Source of the DNA: CAZAKO01 sp964546145
Lineage (GTDB): Bacteria; Fidelibacterota; UBA2242
Length of the DNA stretch: 64,000 bases
NCBI GenBank assembly: GCA_964546145.1
Contig: CAZJIU010000004.1
Location: forward strand, 1-64,000
Reading direction: 5' to 3'
Shown here: positions 52,397-60,370 of the stretch, one piece after another
Numbering within the stretch: the stretch's first letter is position 1
How the letters are laid out: the number at the start of each line of letters is the position of its first letter
The notes under the pieces: model-generated
What the model was told of the DNA's origin: nothing
What the model saw: only the letters and a program-made list of their open reading frames with translations
Databases searched by the model: none
Translations under genes and position numbers: made by a program

Positions 52397-54571
52397 ATGA
52401 CTGATCGAAAGATTTATTTACAAAAAGGTAAGCAGGGATTGAAATTCCTTTTATTTACTATGATGATTCCTATAACCTTATTTGCCCAATATACAGGTTC
52501 GCAGGAATACAAATGGCTGCGGGTCGGCCAGCTCCACACCTGGATTTCCAATTCGGGAATTGAGATTGAATACGGCCGTCGCACCCGGTCTCATCTGGAG
52601 GATCAGACGGATGGCATGCGCTGGCCGGCGCAATTTACTTTTCAGGATCACTGCGCAGCAAAGGGGATGTGGATCGGCGTGAAAAATTATACCGATCCGG
52701 TCACTAATGAATTGTATCCATTTAAAGTAATCAACGCCGGACCTCGTTCAGCCGATTTGGTAAATGTCTTTATGCCGGCAGAATTTAAAATGATCGGAAA
52801 ATTCTCCCACCCTTCGGTAACGGTGGACAATATGGCGGCTTCGCAAAATGATGTTGATGATATTGTGGATGATATTGAAGATATTCCCTGTAATCGCTTG
52901 ATTGTCAATAAAGTCAATACTGCCATCGGGATAACCATGACCCGGAAAGTCTATGCTTTCTCCCAACAGTACAACGATAACTACTACATTTTTGAATATG
53001 TTTTTAAGAATACCGGTATTATTGATCAGGAGGGTGCAACTGTCACCCATACTTTGAATGATGTTTATTTCCATTTTCAGTACCGATATGCTTTTAATTT
53101 TGAGGGTTTTCGTAAAAGTTGGGCTACTGGTAGCGGCATCAGTTGGGGTAAGAATTGTGTCAGTCATTCTATTGGCCAGGATCCTAATGTTCAGCATTCG
53201 AAGTTTGCCGATTTGGATTTTCATATTCGAGCCTTATATGCTTGGTATGGACCTCATTCGGGAAGCGGAGCAGCTAATTATGATGAGGACTGGGGTGCTC
53301 CAAATTTTAATACCGGGAATATCTTAGGTGCTCCAGCCATGATTGGAGTTGTCGTCCTGCATGCCGATAAGTCCGCAACAGTGAAATCAGATGATCCTTC
53401 CCAGCCTACTACAACTTTGTTTCTTGGATCCGATAATCAATGCGATCAGTTCGATCCCTATAATACGGTTGGTATGACCCAGCAATACGAATTTATTTCA
53501 GCCCGTCATCCGTTAAAAACTCATGCCGAAGATGTTGGTAACACGTTTGCTAATACTTATCGCGATGATCCTGGTGGTTATTCGGCTGCTCAGGGGTTTG
53601 GACCTTATATTCTGAATCCGGGTGATAGCATCAGGATTGTGTTTGCCGAGGGAGTTGCCGGTCTAAGTCGGATTAAAAACATGGAGATTGCGACAAACTG
53701 GTTTAATAACCGCACACCGTTTACCTATCCCGATCCGCTGCCGGAATTACCCAGCTGGATGCCGCCAATTACGGCTGATGCTAATGATCGGAATGAATAC
53801 AAGCGTGCCTGGATCTGGACTGCCGAGGACTCTCTTTTCCAAACTTTTCGGCGGGCGATTGAATGTTACCAAAATAATTATTCGATTCCCCCGCCGCCGC
53901 CGCCGCCTTCATCCTTTAATGTCCAATCGGGTGGTGATCGGATTACTTTGAGCTGGAGTGATAATGCGGTGACTTCTCCGAATTTTGATGGCTATCGGGT
54001 TTTCCGGGCTACGGGGATGACCGATACTCTGTATCAATTAATTTTTGAATGTAACGCCAATAATGTTGTACATGAATTTGAGGATAAGACAGCCCGGCGG
54101 GGATTCGACTACTATTATTATGTTCAGACTAAGGATAATGGTACTAACAGCGATGGCATGCCGTTGGTCAGTAGTATGTTTTATACCATGACCAATGTTC
54201 CGGCTTATCTGCGCCGACCGGCTGAGAGGAACCTATCAGAAATCAGGATTGTTCCTAATCCATTTAACCTGCGGGCAGGTGATCTTCAGTTTGGCAGTTC
54301 GAATCCGGATCGCATCGCTTTTTTTGGATTACCGCCTAAATGTGATATTAAAATTCTCACCGAGCGCGGTGATTTGATCAAATCCATTCGACATATTGAT
54401 GGTAGTGGTGATGAGTTATGGGACTGTATCACTTCTTCGCGTCAGATTGTCGTTAGTGGTCTTTATATCGTCTACTTTGAAGTAACCGAAGATTATAAGG
54501 ATGAAGATACCGGTGAGATTATCTTCAAAAAGGGTGATAGTACCTATCGCAAATTCATTATCATTCGATAA
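52397..54571 (+). CDS. Secreted protein with fibronectin-III-like domain and NPF-type C-terminal domain
   Basis: A 724-residue exported protein (signal peptide about 1-31, ending LFA). Residues about 35-470 form a large domain of unknown family (YKWLRVGQLHTWISNSGIEI near its start). A run of seven prolines (PPPPPPP) at about 497-503 leads to a fibronectin-III-like domain (about 505-600, ITLSWSDNAV and GYRVFRATG). The end has IRIVPNPFN, CDIKILTERGDLIKSI and VSGLYIVYFEV, resembling the Por-secretion-tail/FlgD-Ig-like domain of FCB bacteria. It is likely surface-exposed and may serve the receptor upstream. Its function is not known. Confidence 0.75.
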   Translation: MTDRKIYLQKGKQGLKFLLFTMMIPITLFAQYTGSQEYKWLRVGQLHTWISNSGIEIEYGRRTRSHLEDQTDGMRWPAQFTFQDHCAAKGMWIGVKNYTDPVTNELYPFKVINAGPRSADLVNVFMPAEFKMIGKFSHPSVTVDNMAASQNDVDDIVDDIEDIPCNRLIVNKVNTAIGITMTRKVYAFSQQYNDNYYIFEYVFKNTGIIDQEGATVTHTLNDVYFHFQYRYAFNFEGFRKSWATGSGISWGKNCVSHSIGQDPNVQHSKFADLDFHIRALYAWYGPHSGSGAANYDEDWGAPNFNTGNILGAPAMIGVVVLHADKSATVKSDDPSQPTTTLFLGSDNQCDQFDPYNTVGMTQQYEFISARHPLKTHAEDVGNTFANTYRDDPGGYSAAQGFGPYILNPGDSIRIVFAEGVAGLSRIKNMEIATNWFNNRTPFTYPDPLPELPSWMPPITADANDRNEYKRAWIWTAEDSLFQTFRRAIECYQNNYSIPPPPPPPSSFNVQSGGDRITLSWSDNAVTSPNFDGYRVFRATGMTDTLYQLIFECNANNVVHEFEDKTARRGFDYYYYVQTKDNGTNSDGMPLVSSMFYTMTNVPAYLRRPAERNLSEIRIVPNPFNLRAGDLQFGSSNPDRIAFFGLPPKCDIKILTERGDLIKSIRHIDGSGDELWDCITSSRQIVVSGLYIVYFEVTEDYKDEDTGEIIFKKGDSTYRKFIIIR

Positions 54572-54586
54572 AAAGGGAGAAGAGCA

Positions 54587-55309
54587 ATGACAACAAAATC
54601 AACTCGCAGAGCGCTATCCTGGCTATCACTGGTCTTGATTTTTCTGCTGCTGGGATGCGAGGATTTTTTACCTGAGAAATATAAAGAAGAACTGAAATAT
54701 ACCGTTGCCGAAATGGATGAAATTGCCTGTGGATACTTGAGCTGTGATCTGGAAGCTAGAGATACGGTAGATGTCAATGGAAATCCGGTAGCCATGCCAA
54801 GATATAAAGAATTAACTGCAATTCAACTGAATAATTTTGTCGCGCAGGGGATGATTGCCGCAAGCGATTCAGTTATTATTGAGGGGATTTTCGATTCTCT
54901 TACCACAGTTACCGATACCTTGATTCCTGATACCACCCTGGTAGTGAATTTTCCCAAAAACAGTACAACCTGCTATCTTCTTTATAATCTGCCGACTGCG
55001 GGAACGGTCTATTTTTATTCCAGTTTGGTTTTTAACGCTACCAATTTGCATACCTATATTAACGCCGATGTACTGACGCGCAAAGCAGTAAGCCTGCCCC
55101 CGAAAACCGCACCCCAAATGGATTTGGAGACCATTGCCGGTTGTAGCGAATATATCCAATTAACCGAAAGTGCCTCAGAAATAGTCCTGCCGAAAATCAG
55201 GGGGCGTCAGGTCTTTGATCTTCAACCGGGATTATATCTGGTACGTTTTACACCCACTGAGGTTACCGGACTAACAAAATTTTTAGTGGCAGTTCTTGAA
55301 GAGCGATAA
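54587..55309 (+). CDS. Lipoprotein of unknown function
   Basis: A 240-residue lipoprotein: MTTKSTRR, a hydrophobic core, then lipobox LLLGCEDF with Cys22 or so as the modified residue. The mature part is beta-rich and acidic (EMDEIACGYLSCDLEARDTV; LIPDTTLVVNFPKNSTTCYL), with few recognisable motifs. In size and place it could be a small substrate-binding partner of the receptor, but it does not resemble SusD. GGGAG lies upstream of the start. It follows the secreted protein by 15 bp. Confidence 0.75.
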   Translation: MTTKSTRRALSWLSLVLIFLLLGCEDFLPEKYKEELKYTVAEMDEIACGYLSCDLEARDTVDVNGNPVAMPRYKELTAIQLNNFVAQGMIAASDSVIIEGIFDSLTTVTDTLIPDTTLVVNFPKNSTTCYLLYNLPTAGTVYFYSSLVFNATNLHTYINADVLTRKAVSLPPKTAPQMDLETIAGCSEYIQLTESASEIVLPKIRGRQVFDLQPGLYLVRFTPTEVTGLTKFLVAVLEER

Positions 55310-55335
55310 ATTTTCCAAGCAGAGGAGAATTCCTT

Positions 55336-56325
55336 ATGAATAAGTATATCAATCTATTGGTTTTATGGTTAGCATTGAGTATTCCCTTGCTATCCGCAAA
55401 TGTTAAATGGGCGCAGTCCGGTTTCCAGTTTCTGTCAGTGACCTCTGATGCCCGGGCGGCAGCTACGGGTGAGGCGATGATCGCAATTGAAGCTCAATCA
55501 AGTTCACTGTTTTTCAATCCAGCCGGAATGGCCCGCATGCCGGGATTTCTGGATGCTACATTTTCGCTGAATAATTGGATTGCCGATATTAAATATAATG
55601 CTCTGAGTCTGGCAGTTAGTCCTTTTCGGGGACGCTATGGTGTTGTGGGATTTAGTCTTGTGACAGTGGATTATGGTGAAGTTCAGGGTACTGTTCTCTG
55701 GGGTAATAACAAAGGGTATATTGATACCGAAGTTATGAATCCCTCCGCCTTTGCCCTGGGGATCGGCTATGCCAAAGCCCTTACGGATAAATTTTCGATT
55801 GGTGGACACATTAAATCCACTTATCAGTATTTGGGAAAGAGTGTCGTGCCAATGACTCTAAAAGGTGAAATGGCGTATAAAAGGAATGTAGCTGGCACCT
55901 ATGCGGTTGATTTCGGCACACTATTTAAGACCGGATTTAAAAGCGTTGCTTTCGGCATGTCAGTCCGCAATTTTTCTGAAGAGATCAAATTCGAGCAGGA
56001 GAGTTTCCAGTTACCATTGACCTTTATTATCGGAGTATCCATGGATTTAATGGATCTGATGAGTACTCGTCCGGCGGGACAATCGCTGTACATGTCAATT
56101 GATGCGACCCATCCACGCTCTCACCCTGAGCAGGTGAAAGTTGGTTTGAATTATCAACTGCTTAATTCAATCTCGATTCGAACCGGGTATATTCTCAACA
56201 ACTCGCTGGATAATATTTCGTTTGGTCTGGGAATATCTCAATTTGGAATTTGTTTCGATTATGCCTATTCACCTTTTGAGTTGTTTGGTAATGTCCAGCG
56301 ATTCACTATACGGTTCGCAATTTAA
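55336..56325 (+). CDS. PorV/PorQ-like outer-membrane beta-barrel protein
   Basis: A 329-residue protein with a signal peptide (about 1-21, ending LSA) and the pattern of the UPF0164/PorV-PorQ family: GFQFLSVTSDARAAATGEAM, SSSLFFNPAGMARMPGFLDA, and GIGYAKALTDKFSIGGHIKS, ending in an aromatic C-terminal strand (NVQRFTIRFAI). In Bacteroidota, PorV is an outer-membrane component of the type IX secretion system that shuttles cargo. Here it lies two genes after a protein with a Por-tail-like C-terminus, so a secretion or surface-display role is likely. A generic FadL-like or OmpP1-like barrel is the alternative. Confidence 0.82.
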   Translation: MNKYINLLVLWLALSIPLLSANVKWAQSGFQFLSVTSDARAAATGEAMIAIEAQSSSLFFNPAGMARMPGFLDATFSLNNWIADIKYNALSLAVSPFRGRYGVVGFSLVTVDYGEVQGTVLWGNNKGYIDTEVMNPSAFALGIGYAKALTDKFSIGGHIKSTYQYLGKSVVPMTLKGEMAYKRNVAGTYAVDFGTLFKTGFKSVAFGMSVRNFSEEIKFEQESFQLPLTFIIGVSMDLMDLMSTRPAGQSLYMSIDATHPRSHPEQVKVGLNYQLLNSISIRTGYILNNSLDNISFGLGISQFGICFDYAYSPFELFGNVQRFTIRFAI

Positions 56326-56343
56326 CAGGGGAGGTAATGCACT

Positions 56344-57570
56344 ATGAAGTATACAAGTATTACAATGTTTGCGACTGTTATTTTGGGGTTATTGATTTTA
56401 TCTTTATTGAGCTGTGAGTACAAAGGGCCCGAAGCCATCTGGACGCCAATTCCCGGTGAGCGAGACGATCCAAAGATTACGGATATTCTCCCGAATGATA
56501 TTGCCGATCCAGGGGTATTATATATCACAATCGAAGGAGAAAATTTCTTCCCCGAACTGGATTCGAATACGGTCTATATCAACGGTCACGTAGCTCATCA
56601 AAAAAGTGCCACCGCCAATGAAGTTGTGATTTACCGCCCAACTGTGACAGGCACCGACTTGCGGTTTGCAATTGATGTTCCGGGGGCGTGGATCATCGCT
56701 GACACTACCGGCTATGAAATACCATCGGTTACCAGTGAGTATGGTCGCTACACCGATACCGAAAATATTCTGGCATATGCCCTGGACGACGATGAAAACA
56801 TCTACGGAATGGAGCTATATTCCACAACCATTATTAAGACGACTCCGATTGGAGACCGGTCGGTCTATTTTACTGCCGAGGAAAAAAACCTTAAGAGTGC
56901 CTTCAAGAGTGCCACCGACCTGAAAACGGCACCAAACAAAACCCTATTATTTGCAAATTCCAAGAATTATAACATTTATACCATTCACGATGTTACTCCC
57001 GACAGCATGGCCGGTGATATTTTCGCTACACTGCCTACCAAGGTGCGGTCAATAGATTTTGATCAAAACGGTAATCTCTTTGCCGGTGGTGAAGGATTGT
57101 ATGTGATTGATCCTGATACCAATGTTACGGCTCTAGATCAATATAACGGTTTTGAAATTATTAATTTGAAGGTGAAGGAAGACACTCTCTACGTAGCCGC
57201 TAGCTCGGCAACCCAGACTGGTATCTGGAAAAATCAAATCCTCTCCGCAGCCGGTCAGATTGGTGATAACATTTTAGTTCTGGATTGGGCTGCTGCCGGC
57301 GATTATGCCACTTCGACCTTGAATTGCATAGCGGTTGCCGCCAACGGCGATATTTATGTAGGAACTGATAACGCTGATCCAGTTCTGATTATCCGCCGCA
57401 ATGGCGAAATAGAACCGCTCTATCGTGATATTCTGACTTCTGCTGCAACCCAAATGGTTTGGGGAGAAGGTACTCATCTATTTATTGGTTTCTATCCTGA
57501 TTTCCGCCGGGTTTACAAAGTGGCTGTTGGTGAATCCGGTGCTAACTATTACTGCCGGGATATGAATTAG
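56344..57570 (+). CDS. Lipoprotein with IPT/TIG domain and beta-propeller-like region
   Basis: A 408-residue lipoprotein with signal peptide and lipobox LLSCEYKG. The first mature domain resembles IPT/TIG (ITDILPNDIADPGVLYITIE; GENFFPELDSNTVYINGHVA), as in glycan-binding SusE/F-type proteins; the rest (about 125-400) looks like an NHL/SMP-30-type propeller with IDFDQNGNLFAGGEGLYVID and CIAVAANGDIYVGTDNADPV. It ends the LacI operon. A role in binding substrate at the surface fits, but it is inferred from domain type. GGGGAGG precedes the start. Confidence 0.8.
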   Translation: MKYTSITMFATVILGLLILSLLSCEYKGPEAIWTPIPGERDDPKITDILPNDIADPGVLYITIEGENFFPELDSNTVYINGHVAHQKSATANEVVIYRPTVTGTDLRFAIDVPGAWIIADTTGYEIPSVTSEYGRYTDTENILAYALDDDENIYGMELYSTTIIKTTPIGDRSVYFTAEEKNLKSAFKSATDLKTAPNKTLLFANSKNYNIYTIHDVTPDSMAGDIFATLPTKVRSIDFDQNGNLFAGGEGLYVIDPDTNVTALDQYNGFEIINLKVKEDTLYVAASSATQTGIWKNQILSAAGQIGDNILVLDWAAAGDYATSTLNCIAVAANGDIYVGTDNADPVLIIRRNGEIEPLYRDILTSAATQMVWGEGTHLFIGFYPDFRRVYKVAVGESGANYYCRDMN

Positions 57571-57644
57571 CCGATCCATAGGTTACTATAAAAATCTGGC
57601 CATATCGTTCTACGGTGTGGCCTTAAAATGTCACAACGCACCTG

Positions 57645-57673
57645 CCAGCCCTCCGGTGTCGGGAGCAGGCTGG
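57645..57673 (+). terminator. Structured hairpin after the IPT lipoprotein gene
   Basis: CCAGCC-CTCC pairs with GGAG-(CA)-GGCTGG around a 7-nt loop (ten pairs with a 2-nt bulge), and CCTGC/GCAGG offers a competing fold. A weaker GGCCA/TGGCC stem precedes it. No strong U-run follows directly, so it is an imperfect terminator or a 3'-end structure for the operon. Confidence 0.4.
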
Positions 57674-57851
57674 GAGCATTGCGACAAGAATTTATGATCT
57701 TTTTGTGTTAATAATTCAGCAATTTTATTCTATTTCAGACGATGGATTATTCTCATATTTTCAAAACCACTTTAGGTGCTATTGCATTATCGCCGATTTT
57801 TTCGTTTATTTATGGCGGAATGATTGAATTAAAAATTGACTAAAATTTTCG

Positions 57852-57906
57852 CTCTTAGACTAAAGTTGTTTGGTTAAATTAATGTTAAACCAGGCGAGAA
57901 AATAGA
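57852..57906. repeat. 55-bp duplicated gap flank (left copy)
   Basis: Identical to 58007-58061 and ending at the first N; contig-end overlap rather than a biological repeat. Confidence 0.95.
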
Positions 57907-58006
57907 NNNNNNNNNNNNNNNNNNNNNNNNNNNNNNNNNNNNNNNNNNNNNNNNNNNNNNNNNNNNNNNNNNNNNNNNNNNNNNNNNNNNNNNNNNNNNN
58001 NNNNNN
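57907..58006. other. Assembly gap (100 N), probably artificial
   Basis: Flanked by identical 55-bp sequences, exactly as at 27477-27576, so no sequence is likely to be missing. Confidence 0.95.
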
Positions 58007-58061
58007 CTCTTAGACTAAAGTTGTTTGGTTAAATTAATGTTAAACCAGGCGAGAAAATAGA
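58007..58061. repeat. 55-bp duplicated gap flank (right copy)
   Basis: Exact copy of 57852-57906, starting right after the Ns and ending 1 bp before the start codon of the SGNH gene. Confidence 0.95.
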
Positions 58062-58062
58062 G

Positions 58063-60015
58063 ATGGGTAACAAGGGCAAGCAAAAACCTCAGAAACAGAT
58101 AAAAGGTAATCAAAAGTCATCCGCTAAAGATCGCCCGGCACAAATTGAATTGAGCAGTAAAAAAAAGCGGCTCTTTACAATTGGGATGATTTGCCTGCCG
58201 GTTTTACTAATTGTTGTGCTGGAACTGCTGCTGGTGATTTTTCGTTATGATGGGAATCTGAAGTTGTTTGTTTCGGCGCCAAAGGAAATCTCACAATATA
58301 AGATGATCAACCGCAATGTCGGTCGGCGCTACTTTTATATGCAATCTACCTTACCAACGCCGCAGAAAGACTTGTTCCTTAAAAAGAAGCCAGAGAATGG
58401 CTACCGCATCTTTGTTCTGGGTGGATCAACGACCGCCGGTTTTCCTTATGGCAATAATATCATGTTTTCGCGAATCCTGAATTTTCGTCTTAGTGATGCT
58501 TTTCCCGATAAAACGATCGAGGTGATCAATGTCGCCATGACAGCGATAAATAGCTACACGCTGCTGGATTTCATCGGCGAGATTTTAGCCAATAAACCGG
58601 ATGCCCTCTTAATTTATGCCGGTCATAACGAGTTCTATGGTGCACTTGGTGTCTCTTCGATGGAGTCGCTTGGTAGAAATCGGGGCGTTGTGAAAGCCTA
58701 TTTGCGATTGGAACGTTTTCGAACCTTTCTGCTGGTGCGTGATTTCGTAGGCCAAATCCGCCGCTGGTTGGGCAAAACCTTGAATGCTGAATCACTGGCT
58801 AATCCTACGGCTACTTTGATGGAACGGATAGTGGTGGATCAGGCAATTCCCTTTGGCAGTCCACTGTATGATTCAGGCAAGCAGCAGTTTGCTCAGAATC
58901 TGCGAGAAATCCTACAACGTGCCCAAGCCGCTAATGTACCGGTTATCACCAGTGAACTGATATGCAATATTCGCGATCAACATCCATTCGAATCGGTGCA
59001 AGTTGCCAGTCTGCCAGCTGCTGCCAGTGTATTTCAATTTGCCCAGAAGTTAGATGAGCGCCATCAGTATGAAGAAGCCAAAGAGGCGTATTATCGGGCA
59101 AAAGATTTAGATGCTTTACGTTTCCGTGCCGCGGAGGAGTTCAATCAAATAATTCATAAAGTGTCAGCTGAGTTTGAGGTGCCGGTTGTTCCGCTGAAAA
59201 GTTACTTTGAAAATGCCTCACCGCATCGCCTGATTGGTGATAATCTGGTTGTTGATCACTTGCATCCCAATATTACTGGTTACTTTCTGATGGCAGATGC
59301 TTTTTTCAATACCATGAGAGGGGCAAAGTTAATTGCCGCCGAATGGAATCCGGACTTGATCAAACCCAGTCAATTCTATCAGGAAAATTGGGGCATGACC
59401 CGGCTGGATACGCTAGTGGCTGAAATTAATATTCGCTATCTCAAGGGCAGTTGGCCTTTTCAAGCGCGCGCGTTGTCTAATCGCTCCCTTGACGGTTATC
59501 ACCCGAGTAATAAGCTTGAATCGTTAGTTTATCAGATTCTGGTCAACGAAAAAGTATCGTTGGAAATTGGCCATTACGAACTGGCCCAATACTATCAGCA
59601 ACAGCGTGATTATGAAGCTGCTCTAAGGGAGTACAAAGCCCTGAATTACACCTTGCCGCAGGAAGCCTCCTTTTATCAGTATTCAGCCGAAATATTATTG
59701 AAGATGAACCGCTTTGATGAAGCTTTAACCGTATTGCTGAAATCTTTGCAATATCAGGATACTTTTTATGCCAATAAATGGTGTGGGCAAATCTATCTGA
59801 AAAATGGTGAGAATTATCAGGCTGTTGAGTATTTGGAAAAGGCGCGCAGGATGAAAGAGCGCGACCCGCAGCTGCTCTTTAATCTTGTTCGCGCTTACCT
59901 CGATATCCAGAATCGGGGGGAGGCTCGCAGGTACTATGATAAATTGAGAAGGTTGGCACCTGATTCAGATTATACCAAATATTTAGACCGCATCTTTGGA
60001 ATGGAATCTGGCTAA
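58063..60015 (+). CDS. Membrane-anchored SGNH/GDSL-type hydrolase with C-terminal TPRs
   Basis: A 650-residue protein: very basic N-terminus (first 36 residues), one membrane helix (about 38-60), then an SGNH hydrolase domain (about 113-420). Block I is FVLGGSTTAGFPYG with Ser122 as likely nucleophile, block III is IYAGHNEFYG (Asn189), and block V is VVDHLHPNITGYF with Asp and His near 396-400. Residues about 500-645 contain TPR repeats (HYELAQYYQQQRDYEAALRE; LLKMNRFDEALTVLLKSLQY). SGNH enzymes of this kind deacetylate or de-esterify glycans or lipids; the active site would face the periplasm. It begins an apparent three-gene envelope set, although a 322-bp gap separates it from the next gene. 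Confidence 0.82.
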   Translation: MGNKGKQKPQKQIKGNQKSSAKDRPAQIELSSKKKRLFTIGMICLPVLLIVVLELLLVIFRYDGNLKLFVSAPKEISQYKMINRNVGRRYFYMQSTLPTPQKDLFLKKKPENGYRIFVLGGSTTAGFPYGNNIMFSRILNFRLSDAFPDKTIEVINVAMTAINSYTLLDFIGEILANKPDALLIYAGHNEFYGALGVSSMESLGRNRGVVKAYLRLERFRTFLLVRDFVGQIRRWLGKTLNAESLANPTATLMERIVVDQAIPFGSPLYDSGKQQFAQNLREILQRAQAANVPVITSELICNIRDQHPFESVQVASLPAAASVFQFAQKLDERHQYEEAKEAYYRAKDLDALRFRAAEEFNQIIHKVSAEFEVPVVPLKSYFENASPHRLIGDNLVVDHLHPNITGYFLMADAFFNTMRGAKLIAAEWNPDLIKPSQFYQENWGMTRLDTLVAEINIRYLKGSWPFQARALSNRSLDGYHPSNKLESLVYQILVNEKVSLEIGHYELAQYYQQQRDYEAALREYKALNYTLPQEASFYQYSAEILLKMNRFDEALTVLLKSLQYQDTFYANKWCGQIYLKNGENYQAVEYLEKARRMKERDPQLLFNLVRAYLDIQNRGEARRYYDKLRRLAPDSDYTKYLDRIFGMESG

Positions 60016-60337
60016 ATTCAACACAATACTTTTTCACGTTTTGCCATGTTCCGCAATTTTGATTCGTTAGTAGATTGAAGGAAAATAAGTGTTGCGGAAT
60101 TGGTCAGATGCGGAGTTGCCAAATCGTATTCTCGAAGCCTTTGCAAATCGGAATTTAAATATTAAATTTGGTCAGTTTTGAGTAAAAATTTGTGTTTTCC
60201 GATAGAATATTATTAAGCAGTGAAAAAACCCCGTATCAAATTCAAGATGCCCGGAATGGAATTGGTAGCAGTTAGTTTAAGGGAAGCCGGAGGTTTATTC
60301 GATTTTAATTATTTAAGGACAAGTAAAATGTCCAGGA
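60016..60337. other. Intergenic region between SGNH and DUF6057-like genes (322 bp)
   Basis: Contains an 8-bp inverted repeat TTCCGCAA (60049-60056) and TTGCGGAA (60092-60099) separated by 35 bp. An ATG with a good AAGGAC site at 60328 opens only an eight-codon frame ending at 60354 that overlaps the start of the next gene in another frame. No other gene seen. Confidence 0.5.
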
Positions 60338-60370
60338 TTGAAAATTTTCACTAATGGAAATGGTTCAATA

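Larger units (their letters stand above)
57571..58062. other. Intergenic region after the LacI operon, with artificial gap
   Basis: Nominally 492 bp but only about 337 bp once the artificial gap and one 55-bp flank are removed. It holds a likely terminator-type hairpin (57645-57673) and AT-rich sequence before the SGNH gene. No gene seen. Confidence 0.6.

Noticed and set aside
53882..53912. CCG-rich run in the secreted protein as a microsatellite or assembly fault
   Set aside because: It encodes a seven-proline linker in frame between two domains, a usual feature of such proteins.
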